From positions 48,748-112,747 of the forward strand of contig NW_024104405.1 in the NCBI RefSeq assembly GCF_003945595.2: a stretch of 64,000 nucleotides of DNA. Direction: 5' to 3'. Below are positions 46,191-57,500 of the stretch, in pieces. The DNA comes from Pipra filicauda. Its lineage: Eukaryota; Chordata; Aves; Passeriformes; Pipridae. How positions within the stretch are numbered: position 1 is the stretch's first letter; each line of letters starts with the position of its first letter. A program made the translations under genes and the position numbers. The notes under the pieces were generated by a model. The model had not been told where the DNA came from and did not search any database. It worked only from the letters and a program-made list of their open reading frames with translations.

Positions 46191-46635
46191 CTCAAATAGC
46201 AGCATTTGAACTACAAGATCCTTGGGTCAGGCCAAGACCTGTCCATCCCTAATTGGTATTTTCAAGTCCCAAACACACAGATGTGTTCATCATGCTTGAT
46301 CTTGGTGCACCCTAAGCCATGAGCTGAATAAAGACTCCTGGGATGCCAAGTTCTGTAGGGGAAAGCACAACTGACACCATGAATCCATGCTATGGTTGGA
46401 GAAACCAACCACTGTCCACTGCCAGGAGAGCAGAACTTCTTGGAAAACAAACAAAAAAACTCCCCCTTAGGTTTCCGCAGATGTGTACAGACATCCCACG
46501 GCATGGGGGGATCCTAAATCCCCCTTTATATCCCTACAAGAAAAACAAACCAGCAATAACGTGTTGAAAAAACTGAACCTGAAAACCTCTAGCAAGGCTG
46601 CCAACCTTCTTGTTGCTTGCCATCTACCGCCACCA

Positions 46636-46670
46636 CCTCCTCCTCCTCCTCCTCCTCCTCCTCCTCTCCT
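46636..46670 (+). repeat. (CTC)n / (TCC)n microsatellite
   Basis: About ten CTC units followed by CTCTCCTCTCCC. It produces poly-Pro and poly-Glu frames on the two strands, which are artefacts. Confidence 0.93.
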
Positions 46671-46899
46671 CTCCCTGCCTTCCCATCCCAAGCCCTGCCA
46701 CTGCCTAAATCCCCCCTCGTGACTGCTGGCAGCCCTAGGACAGAGCTCAGGCGAACGAGCCAGGCAGCGTGACCGCTCATCAGAGATGGCTCTGGGCAGG
46801 GATGACGAGCCCAAAAGAGACACAAATCCTTCCCTTCCCAGCCTCAGCCCCAGGAACAGGCTGCAGCCACACGTCAGCCCAGCAGAATTCACTCAGTTG

Positions 46900-47480
46900 C
46901 TTTGCAATGGTCGCCTTCATTTCATTATTTTTCCCCTCCTCGCCCCCAAACAGGACCTTCCCTCCCCCAGAAAATTACGGCCTTGCCCGTCTCTGCCTCT
47001 GCACCCACTCGCTGATTATAAGGGGGAGAAAAAAAAAATATAATAATGTTCCTTTTTCTTTCTTCCTCCTTCAGGAACGCAGGACCCTGGCAAATGGTTT
47101 TGCCCCTGGGCTGAGCCATGGCCAGTTCCACCCCCTGCATGAGGGAGTTAATGGAATACGCAGTGGAAGGTCCCTCCCGCCTCCTGCTCCAGGACTTCAG
47201 CTGACTCCAGTACAGCTAATCCCATTACAAGAAAATAACGTGGATAATTCAAGCTAATGAAATCGTTACAAGAATGTGGACAGCCAGGGGTGGACATTCA
47301 GAGCCAATTTAACACTCCTTGGTGTTGTTATCCCCAGCACAGGAAATACCTGAAAGGAGGAAGGGAAAGGAAAGAGGGAGGAAAAAAGCCTTCCTCTCTT
47401 GTTAGCTTAAATCCTGTTAGAGAGTTCAGGAATTAATCTGCCACCTATCTCCCCTATTACCATCATCATCATCATCAATA
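46900..47480. promoter_or_regulatory. Candidate intronic element
   Basis: Two parts: TTCATTTCATTATTTTTCC to CTGATTATAAGGGG, then (47140-47280) AGTTAATGGAATACGC, CAGCTAATCCCATTAC, GTGGATAATTC and AGCTAATGAAATCG. Between them a C/T-rich tract ends in TTCAG, resembling a plus-strand splice acceptor (see findings). An ATC trinucleotide run lies at 47460-47477. Confidence 0.35.
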
Positions 47481-49276
47481 ATGTCTCCTCGGTAACCTCT
47501 GAAAATTAGCAAATGAAGGCGCAGGAGGGCAAGGCGGGAGCGGAGCCTCCGGATGCACCGAGCCAAGTCCAACTGCCGCTGCCTCCAGCTCTGGAAGAGC
47601 CACGGGTGGAGGGACTTGGCAGCACAGCAGGTGTCCCAGTGGACCCCCAGCCCACGGCTGCATGGATGAAGTGACACCGGGAAGCAGGTCCCCACTGCAG
47701 AGCTGCTCCTTCACTCCCACTCCTCGCCGGCACTGGACAGACCTGCTGGATAATCAAACCACCTGCAAAATCCCCAGGAAAAACCAGTGGGACACAGGAG
47801 GGGGACAGCCATGTCTGTGCCTTGTTCTGTACCACATGGATCATCAGTTTTTCCAGCTTCCTCTGCTCCTTGCCCAGGAGCACTGCCTTTGTTTGGAGGG
47901 CTCTTGATCTGCTGCTGCAGCAAAACCGGGCTTTGCTTTATGTGATTCCTCCTTTTCAGTGCCAGCCTCGTGCTGCTGGGATAACTGCTGTCATCCTCTC
48001 CGAGCTTGGCTGCTCCAAGTGATGGACCCCTTTCTGAGCCCAGTTTCCTGGGAAAGACCTGTCCATGGTGCACAGAGCCTCCTGTGGCAGGTCCAAAGCC
48101 AGGTTCCCTCCTGCTCACCCACACCGAGGGAAGCCGAGCACCGAGGGCAACTGTCTGAGCTCAGCCACAGCATTTCATCCCAAATCATTCCTTTTGGCAC
48201 CAAGCATTTCCAGGCAGGAGATGTTGGTCATGTTGAAACTCATGGATGCAGTGGGGTACCACCTGAACAAAGCACAGCCCTGCCTGCTTTGGGTGGGAGC
48301 TGTGGGAAGCCTCGTTGTGACAGGATTTCTGAGCTGTTCAAGCCTGTATCCTCAGCTCATGTGGAATAATGATTGTTCCAATGCATCCGGTATTTTCAGC
48401 TGGATATGGGTGATTCCTACTTGTCCCTCCTCTGCACTGCTGGGTGATGGCAGGAAAGGGTCACACAGCCCCTCCAGAGGCAGCTGCTTTCCCGGGGTGC
48501 TGCAACCTCATCCCAGCCAGCATTCAATGTCATACTCCCCAAAAAACACCTACAATGTATTCCCCAGAATCTTTAAGTGCTTGACAGGGCAGTGAAACAA
48601 CAAAGTGAAGGGACAGGGAGAGATTCCCAAATCTCCTCAGAGACAGAGGTCTCTCTGAAACAAGGTTTCTCAGACAGGAGTCCTATGTAAAGGGCCCACA
48701 AAAATCGGGAATGGCATTTTCAAATCAGGACTCTCTCCAGGATTGGTGACGACCATCAGGTTTGGATAAGGCAGAAGTGACCACTAAGAGATGCTGCAGC
48801 TCCCTAAGGAGCTCAGTAGCCAGTAATGATGCTGGGGAGGAAATGGGGAGACCCCAGGCCCCTTTCCAGCCTCTGCTCCCCATACAGGTGCTCTTGGAAT
48901 ACCTCACCTCTCCCATTTTTCCAGCTCACTGCCTACAAATCCACAGCTGCTGCCTACCCACCTCACACACACATACAACACTTTGACCAACCCATGAAGG
49001 CTACAGAGAGGCTTGTGATTTAAAAAAAATATATCCTGTGCAACACGACTTTGGTACAACAGAGAAAGCAAAAGCCTCATGGCAAAAGCAGCAGGAGAGC
49101 TGGAAGTGGTGCAAATGGGTAAATGGGTCTTGTAAGAGAGAGAAGTCACTCAGGGATTTCTCTTTGCTGGGAGAACTGAAGCCAGAGAAAGGCCCACAGG
49201 AAGCAGGTTGCTGAGGGCTGTGGTGGTGGGACATGGGGTGCCCAGCCTGGGTAACCACCCCCTCCCTGTCATATAC

Positions 49277-49515
49277 TCATGGAATGATTTGGGTTGGAAG
49301 GGACCTTAAAGATCATCTTGTTCCATCCCCTGCCATGGGCAGGAACACCTTCCACTAGCCCAAGTTGCTCCAAGCCCTGTCCAGCCTGGCCTTGAACATT
49401 CACAGGGATGAGTCAGCCACAGCTTCTCTGGGAAACCTGTGCCAGGACCTCATCACCCTCCCAGGGGAGGATTCCTTCCCAATATTCCATCTAACTCTGC
49501 CCTCTGTCAGTGTGA
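49277..49515 (-). mobile_element. CR1 LINE 3' fragment (antisense)
   Basis: CATGGAATGATTTGGGTTGG, AGGGACCTTAAAGATCATCT, CCATGGGCAGGAACACCTTC, GTTGCTCCAAGCCCTGTCC and TTCTCTGGGAAACCTGTGCC. Intronic. Confidence 0.94.
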
Positions 49516-49789
49516 AGCCACTCTGTCCCATGTGGAGAATCTCTGATTTGCCACAGAGTGGAATTTTCCACCTTTCTGCCACTGCAGCACAAATAACACC
49601 CTTCCCCGTTTCTCTATTTCCACCAGGCTTGTAGGAGTCCTACACCAGCCCAATTCCCACCTTGAACCCCCCAAAATTCGGCTGGAAGGGACCAATGCTT
49701 TCCAAAAGCAGCCCTGCCCCTGGCAGAGGAGGGGCAGCAGGACAGACTCCCTGGGACGTGCCCGGCTCCATCCGACGTCTCCGGGACGC

Positions 49790-49990
49790 TCTCCCTAATT
49801 GCATCCAGACGGTGCTTTCGGCACACCTGTCACAGCAACTGTTCATCTTGCCAGCAACTTAAAGAGCATCATTTGCAGAGTTTGCTGGGAAAGGAAAGCC
49901 AATTAGCATGTCACTGGTGAGGCACAAAGATCCTCCAGCTTTATCTCTGCAGTGGCTGCTCCAAGGACCCTTCGGTGCTAATCCCCTCTG
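49790..49990. promoter_or_regulatory. Candidate intronic element
   Basis: CCCTAATTGCATCCAG, AAGAGCATCATTTGCAG, GAAAGCCAATTAGCATGTC and GCTTTATCTCTGC in unique sequence. Confidence 0.33.
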
Positions 49991-50584
49991 TGGCTCCTCC
50001 ACTTGGAAATACAAGGCTGTGCTTTCTCCCAGAAGAGACCCAAAAGCAAAGCGGGGGGTTGTGATTTAAGCTTCACAGCCGCCTCTCCCTGATGTGCCTC
50101 CCACACTCCATGGAGTAACAGCAGTGCTGGTCCCAGCTCCAGCAAATGGAGGAAGGCCACAAGATCCACCCAGAAACCAGCCCTGGGGAAGTGGGTCCAG
50201 CTTTTGGATTGCCCTTGCTTCCCATACCTGCCTGCAGACAACTAAGCAAAGTTCAGCTGTCTTTGAATTCATTCGGTTTTTGGCACAGATCTTCAAAAAT
50301 TATTTAGATGTTCAACACCACAACCAGTGCCAGAGACTGTGTGGACATGGACAAGCTTCTTCCAAGGAGCTGTGAATTTACCCACAAGACTCCTGTTAAT
50401 ATCAAATCCCATTTTTAGTGGACCTTGGTAGGAGTCTCCCTTGGAACTCATGGCCAAGTGGGATCAGAAACATGGCCCCAGACCAACAGGCAGCCGTGGG
50501 ACCTTCCCTCTCCTCAGGAGGCAGGACCAGAAGGCAGTGGCTGCTTCCTGTCGCTTAAACGGCTCGTTTAAAAACGTAGCAAAA

Positions 50585-50675
50585 CATTTTACCCCTTCTC
50601 GATTTATTTTCCTTAACAGTTGCTTATGAGGGACCTTATCAAAAGCTTTCTGAAATTCCAAGTAAATTAGTCATT
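50585..50675 (-). mobile_element. Ancient LINE reverse-transcriptase fragment (CR1/L3 clade)
   Basis: The minus strand translates as IYLEFQKAFDKVPHKQLL. This is the conserved block of CR1/L2/L3-type reverse transcriptases (the YxDFxKAFDxVPHxxLL motif upstream of the catalytic YADD). Only about 25 codons are recognisable. A frame stays open to 50464, but the later residues match nothing I know. The fragment abuts an AT-rich block with four TAATTA words. Confidence 0.75.
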
Positions 50676-51090
50676 AGGCAGGTTTTCAGAACAGTAATTA
50701 GGCCACTCCATGCCCCTGATGTATTATTTACCTGAGAAGATATACATAATTAGGGCTCTTCTTTATAACTGGTATTACAGGCACTAAATTCTACTCCAGT
50801 CTATCGTGTAATTACGCAATTAGGTTGCACGCTAAACAGAGAGAAACCAATCCTGAAAACCAAGCAAAAAGGAAAAAAAAAAAAGCAAACCCACAACAGT
50901 AATTATTATTTTTTAAATCCTCCATCACCAGCACAGCAGCAAGCTTTAAAATTTTAATATCCCTCCACTTAAGTAATTTCTAACCAGGTGCTGCAACCAG
51001 GTTTGGTTTCTTAATTTTGCCGCATTTAATCCTACTTTGCAAGGTTTAACGTCGGCCGGTTCCTTAAAGTGATTTTCTTTAAAGGCTGGT
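50676..51090. promoter_or_regulatory. Candidate intronic element with four TAATTA sites, abutting an ancient LINE fragment
   Basis: TAATTA cores at 50695-50700, 50747-50752, 50809-50814 and 50900-50905, plus TTTTAAATCC, AAAATTTTAATATCCC and TTTAATCC words. The block is AT-rich and unique and follows the LINE reverse-transcriptase fragment without a gap. It is the highest density of this homeodomain core in the window. Confidence 0.5.
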
Positions 51091-52929
51091 GTTAAAAGGG
51101 GCCTTTCTCTTCCCTGGACAGCACAGATTTGTGGTGCTGGAGGAGGTGGCAGTGTTGCCTTGCAGCCTCCCTTCCCTCCTCGGCCCCCCGCTCCTCCCAG
51201 TCCATGATTATTTTTCCACAGCTCCCCGGCTCGTGGAGGCAGACAGGTACAGTTGCTATGGTGTGACTGTCACAGTAATTTAGTCCTACAGAGCCGGTTC
51301 CCAGGCTGGAATTTCACGGGGCAGCGTGGCAAAAGGAAAGGTGGGGACGGTGGAGGGGAGGAGAGCCAGCCCTGGAGCCCTTGAACTAGGAGGTGGGACG
51401 TGCAGAGAACCACCCAGCAGCCTCCCCACGCTTTTTGGATGGAGGGATGGGCTCAGTCACCTCCTGATTTGTTCCCATCTTTCTGGTCTGACAGCAAAGT
51501 GAGATTTCAGCTCTTCTGAGGGTCAATTCCTAACTGTGCCTGCCCACAGGCAGAGTCACATCTGCTCACATCTATCCTGCTTTGTTTCCTGGTCCTCGCT
51601 GATAGAAGAGTGTCTACCATTGGGGTGGGGAGTTCTTTTTAATCTACCTATTCTTGTAAACCTATTTTAGAGTTGTGGAGACCAAGGAAAAACTCCCAGG
51701 ACTCGCTGAGCATGCTGACACCTCCCACACAAGACACCTGCCTGTTATCCTCATTTATTTCCACGCTTTAAAGACAATGATGATTCACTATTTAGTTAAA
51801 GCACAATCGGATTTCCTTGTGAAATTCTCCATCTCAATGCTCACAACTTCCAATCCAGTTCCCAAGGCACAGGGGAAGGTGCAGAGCTGGCACAGGGAAC
51901 ACCATAAGCCTCAGGAAGCCCGAGATTTAAACAGCACTGCTGGACTTGAACTCTGAAAGGGAGCTGGGACTTAAAAGTCATCCCAAAAGAGTGTGAGCTG
52001 GTGACTCAGAGGATTTAAAGATAACTGCTCATGGACATATGTGACTGAAGAGGTCATCCCAAACCAGGAGAGAGCCTGAAAATCCCACTCTAATATTATT
52101 CAGGTTTTGCTGCTGCTTCTCTCCTCTTTTGCAACCTCACGGAGCTCTGAGCTGGTCCTGGTCACAGCAGGGTTCTCCTCTGCTGCCATGGGCCAGCCCT
52201 GCCCGGGCCATGGCCATTCTCAGATTCTCTAATTTCATCTAACCAATGCTTCTTTTCTTAATCCTATTGTAATTATTTTTTTTTTCTGGGGGAGACAAAA
52301 GACATTCAAGTCTGTTGGAGAAAGGACCAGCTGTATCAGGACAACTGAAAAAGGATGTCTTCCCCCACCTCCACAGACCACACCAGGATCAAACCACCCT
52401 CCCGTGGCAGCTCTGCCTGAGATGTAAAAACAACAGAAGTAATGACCCTTATAACCCAAACCTCACGAAATCTCAATTCTTGCATGGACTTCAACCAGAG
52501 CCTTTTGCAGAGCTCACACTCCTAAGCCACAATTCTCCCCACACCCAGCACCTTGCAGGACCAGCACTTAGGAGCCACCAAGTCACTGCCCTAATCACCA
52601 GCAGGTCAGGATTTCAAAGGAACCCGCAGCTCCAACAGCGCTGAGATTTGGGGATTTATCTCTCCTGGGCTCTTTTGAAAATCCTGATCAGAGTGCAGCT
52701 CTGGTCAAAAACAAGTTATGCTAAAAATAGTGCTCACAGGAGGGTCTGGTGCAAATCTCTGCTCCTGTAGGATTCCTGTGAGTCAGCTCGTTTCAAAGAC
52801 AAGAGGAAATTTGTACAACTAGCAAAGCAGGAAACACAGGAAGAGGATTTAGCCATGCCTCATGTACCCACAGAGGTGTACTCAGGGCATCCTTTGGAGA
52901 AGGCAGCCTTGCTGTTAAGATACCAGCTG

Positions 52930-53180
52930 CATCAGCCCCATTATATATATATATATATATCTCATATTCAACTGTAGAGCCTCCTGCACTGAGCTGGAGG
53001 AGAATAAATATAGAAGCAATGAGATATTTATAGGCAGACAGCTATTTTAACATAGCTCTGCTTTAAAGAGAATTCTTATTTAAGTCTTGTCCCTGTAAAG
53101 CTGCAGGATGACTTAGAAAAATAACCTGATTAATTATTTTCATCAGAGGAACAGAGAAACATGTAGGGAAGATCAAATGC
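52930..53180. promoter_or_regulatory. Candidate intronic element
   Basis: After the TA repeat: GAGAATAAATATAGAAGC, GAGATATTTATAGGC, GCTATTTTAACATAGC and CCTGATTAATTATTTTC (TAATTA 53131-53136). A CR1 copy starts about 680 bp further on. Confidence 0.38.
52942..52960. repeat. (TA)n microsatellite
   Basis: Nine to ten TA dinucleotides in the RBM19 long intron, leading into an AT-rich candidate element. Confidence 0.9.
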
Positions 53181-53856
53181 ACACAAATGCACCGGGAACG
53201 CGGGAGCTGTTCTGGTGACTCAGACACAAGGAGGATGGTGAGATCTCCTGAGGGCAGGGCTGTCTCTGAAGAGCCCAGGCTGACCACATCTGACGTCTGC
53301 CAGGCATCAGAACAAGGCAAGGCATGAGATCCGGGCACAGAGCAGCTCGTTGGTGAGGCAGGGCTGGGAGCCACCACACCACTGTGCTCCCCTGGTTGGC
53401 ACTGTCCCCTCCAGAGACGTGACCCACAGCACAACAGCAGATTTCCTCATTGTAAAAGCAGTGTGAACAGAGGGGTACTTCTAGAGGTACTGTTTTACAC
53501 TGATAATGACCCCACTCACCCATCCTGTTCCCAAACTGCAGGTGTGGCTGTCACCCAAGCTGCCATGGTGGCTCCCTTCCTGCTCCCAGTGTGCCCAGTC
53601 CTTCGGTCACTCCTTCCCAACCTGACACAACCACACCACCTGCTAAAGCTCAGAGGCTGCTTTACACAGCAGGACTCATCTTTACAGATCATGTGGAAAA
53701 CTGCCAAAAGACAGGAGGACAGGGAGTGATGGCAGGGTGCAATCATTACCTGAGCCATCATGGGATTCAACAGTGATGTTCCCGCTCTGTTTCTGTGGAA
53801 AGCTCATCAGTATCCACCCACCCATCTCAGAAAGTGCTGGATCACGAGGAGAGAGA

Positions 53857-53955
53857 TTTCACAGAACCAAAGAAAGGTTGGAAAGGGCCTCTGGAGATCA
53901 CCTAGTCCAACTCCCCTGCCAAGGCAAGGTCACCTACAGCAGATTATTTGCACCA
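53857..53955 (-). mobile_element. CR1 LINE head fragment (antisense)
   Basis: TTTCACAGAACCAAAGAAAG, GTTGGAAAGGGCCTCTGGAG and ATCACCTAGTCCAACTCCCC, then AAGGTCACCTACAGCAG. This is the subfamily with the AGATCATCTAGTCCAACCCC and CTAGAGCAG phrases. It is short and somewhat diverged. Confidence 0.82.
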
Positions 53956-54348
53956 CCACCACCAGCAAAGAGAGGCAGAGGCCAGGATGGAAGTCGCCAA
54001 CTCTGGCTGATCCACCCATGGGATCTTTTGGACAAAGAAAACTGCAGTGGCAGTAACTGCCTGTTGGGTTTGGGTTTCTAATTTGTTTCCTTATTTATGT
54101 CTTAGCACAGAAGAGCATTTTCTGTGCAGCAGGGCTGCACTGTGACAACTGTGACTGAGAGGAAGCAGGAGTGTCCAGGTGCAGGGAAGTGGAAGCCCAT
54201 GTTCGTGGGAGCTGCTCTGGAGCCAGGCACACACTTCCCAGAGGTAGATCCTCCCTGTGGGAATGGACCTCTGCCAGGCACAGAGTGAACCACTCACATC
54301 CCCCTGTGAAGGGAGATGTCCAGAGGTGGGACAAACCTCCCTGCACTG

Positions 54349-54590
54349 TCATAGAATGAGAATGGTTTGGGTTGAGAGGGACCTTTAAAGATCATCTAAC
54401 CCAACTCCCCTGCCATGAGCAGGGACACCTTCCACTAGACCAGGTCCTGTCCACCTGACCTTGAATGCTTCCAGGGAGGGAGCACCCACAGTTTCTCTGG
54501 GCAATCCATGCCAGTGCCTCACCACCCTCCTCGTAAAAAACTTCCTTTTATCTGGTCTAAATCGACCCTCCTTCGGTTTCAAACCTTGTC
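54349..54590 (-). mobile_element. CR1 LINE 3' fragment (antisense)
   Basis: GTCATAGAATGAGAATGGTT, TTAAAGATCATCTAACCCAA, CCATGAGCAGGGACACCTTC, CACTAGACCAGGTCCTGTCC and TTCTCTGGGCAATCCATGCC. It lies about 400 bp from the previous fragment and belongs to another subfamily. Confidence 0.93.
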
Positions 54591-57500
54591 CTCGCTCAGA
54601 GTCACTGTATCAGTACACAAACACCAGCAGCCCTGAGCCCTGTTGATACAACCTTGCTAATTTAATAAATGGATTTTGACGAGGAGAAGCATCTGCTTCA
54701 ATGCTCCCCATCCCCCTGCCCCAGCCCTGACTGCCCCCTCCCAGCTCAGAGCCTCTCCCATAAATTAAACCATCCAACAAATGCACAGCCTGAGCATTTT
54801 ACAGCTCTGCTCTCTGGTGGGAGCCAGAAAGATGCAAATAAAGGCAGAGCTGGGCAGGACAGGTCAAAGGCAGCACTGAACGCTGAGCAGGGTGTCTGCA
54901 TGGCAGGGTGTGAGCTCTGCCCATCATCCCCCTTCCACTGCTCCCTCAAAACCTCTGGGAAGGCTCATCCCAGCACCCTGGGTGTTCACAATCGATGGCA
55001 GGCAGGAGCAGACACTTGTACCTGGCTGACAGATGCTGTCAGAGCCGTGTGGCAGCTGCAGGCTGAGAAGGGGAACGTGAGGCAGAAATGAGGGGGCTCC
55101 AGAGGAGGAAGAGAAACCACATCGTTCTGCATCTGCTGGCAGTGCCTCACCAGCCAACCTGAACGAGCTGTAAGGCACCCATGGATGCTGGGAGGGGAGA
55201 AGAGAGGCAATGACACACCTAAAAATCACCTGCTGGGGCTGCCCAGGGTTCAAAAGGGCCAGAGTTTGCCCTCTCCAGAGGGGGCATTTCCAACAGCATG
55301 GAATACCCAAGCAGGGACACCCAGCTTGCAGGAAGTTGGGATCTCACCTCTCCTTGCTGTGAGGCTTCCAGGTCAGAGGCTTTCAGCAGATGATCCTAAT
55401 TTTTAAAGGCTACACATGTACAGCTCTTCAAGCTGGTACACAAGCTGCCATGCCCATACTGATGGAGCAAAAAAGGTGAGAGCAGGTAAGAACACCTGGA
55501 GAAGAGATGCTTGGCTTGAATAGAGGAACTTGCCAAGTTAAGAGCTTTCCTCTGATTCTTGCATGGATATCAAGCAACAGGGCTCAGGAAACCACCTCCA
55601 CCATCACCTGTCTGCCTTGGAATGGCCACAACACCCCACATACCTCCCAGAAGGAACATCTCTGCTTCTGGGGGAAGATCCACTATGTGGGAAAGGGTAA
55701 AAGCCAATGCCAGGAATCATCACATGGGCTGGTCACACACACAGTGCCAGTTGCTGGGGTGGTGCTTTAGCCCTGCAAAAGGAGGTTCAGAGAGCTTTCC
55801 TGCAGCACTCCCTGCTCCTAAGGTCAATGCCAAGGTGGGGGAAGAGCAGCACGGAGATGCTGATGTTCCCAAGGGATGTGTCTGTGTAGGAGGAGCCTGC
55901 TTTCAGTTCACACATCAGAGGATGGCCTTTTCAAGCAAGATGGGACCTCAGAAAGGAACGAGAGCCAGAAAAGCATGAGCACAGTTGATTAAAGAAATGG
56001 AGTATGGTGGATTCCCTAATGTTTCCAAAGCATTGATAAGTCCCAGCACACAGCTGGAGGTACCAGAGGCTGCTGTTCTCATCTTCCACTCCCAAGGGCC
56101 CAGAGCTCTGTGGGCACGAGAGCCACAGATCCCTTGGGGCTCATGAATCTCCTCTTCCCTCCTCTCCCAAGGTTTATTCCAAAGCTTTTTAGCCTCAAAC
56201 AAGGTTTTTTAGCCCAAGCCACCAGCTCTCTGCTGTGAGGAGAGCTGTGTCTCTTAATGTACCATTTCCTTCCCAGCTCTGCAAACCCAGGGAGCACCGA
56301 GCTGCTGCTCTGGATTTTGCCAAGTGCTCCAAGAAGTTTGGCCACAGGCTACATGATGGAAGAAAAAGGGAGGGGGGTGATCCTTCCAGTTCCAAAACAC
56401 AAAAAAATACAAGCACACACATGGGAAAAAAAAAAAAAAAAAGTGAGTCAGGTACTAGGGATGACAACAGTAAAAATGGCTGGGGACAGAGCGGAATGCC
56501 TGAAGGCAGAGAGTGAGCTTCCAACTGGGATGGGCTTGGGAATGCTAAGCTTGTGTGGGAGCTGTTTGAGTCCCAGCTGATGGCAAGAAGTCCCTGCAGA
56601 GGTGACAGCTCTGGCAGACACAGCAAGCAAAGAGCCAAAGAGGGGGAGAAGGGGAGAAATGAGAGAGGAGGCAATGGCAGCTCAGTCTCTGCAGGCAGAG
56701 CCAGGCCGTGCTCACCGGCATTAAAAAACACAAAGGCAGGCAAGTGGTTAAAGACCAACTTTCAAGCAGCACCCTGGCTGCCCACAGGTAAGGCAGGGCA
56801 GGCTGGCAGCTCCCCTGCCTCCCTCCTTCCCTCCTCCAGACCTCCCTGCTGCAGCAGACCTAATTTCATGGGGTTTTTGCACAAGCAGCGGGGTGGAAAA
56901 TGATCCTCGGGAGGCAGCGCACGGCGGTTCCCCAGATCCCCCCGCAAGGTGAGCAGCCCCAGCCCAGTGCCAGCCCCACTGGGTCGGTACCTCAGCCAGG
57001 AAAGAGGCCACCAATGAGCTTTGCAAAGCACACCCGTGGTGAGGAGGGGGGGGACCTGCACTCCCCCCATCCCCGTCACCCTCCCGGATGCTGACGAGGG
57101 AGACAGCGCAGTCCTGCGTGACAGCGTGAAATTAATATGATTTTGGGGGAAGCTGGCAGTGAGTAATGAGCATCTGAAATACCTTGTCCCCACCCCCTCG
57201 CCCCCCAGACTCTTTTAACCCTTCAGTTGCTGTCATGGCAGCGGGATCAAAGGGTGGGGAGAACAGGAACTGGGTTAAAGAGAACCAAAGAGGGGTCATG
57301 CAGCCCCCCGACAGTTGAATTTGCACAGCAAGTTTTGGCACAAATCCTGCCAGTGCTGCTTGTGGTCAGGCTCAGCCTGTTGAGGTGCTGAGATTGGCAC
57401 TCCAGGGCTTGGAAAAGTCATCATTGCTGCTTTTCCATGCGAGTTTCCACAAGGAAATTTAAAAAAAAAAAAAAAAAGATGGATGGGCTGAAGAAGGACC

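Noticed and set aside
46467..46892. Poly-Glu/Gly and poly-Pro ORFs
   Set aside because: They translate the CTC microsatellite.
48230..48310. Possible upstream RBM19 exon ending in ALFS before GTGGT
   Set aside because: The preceding residues have no RRM character. The match is limited to the last three codons.
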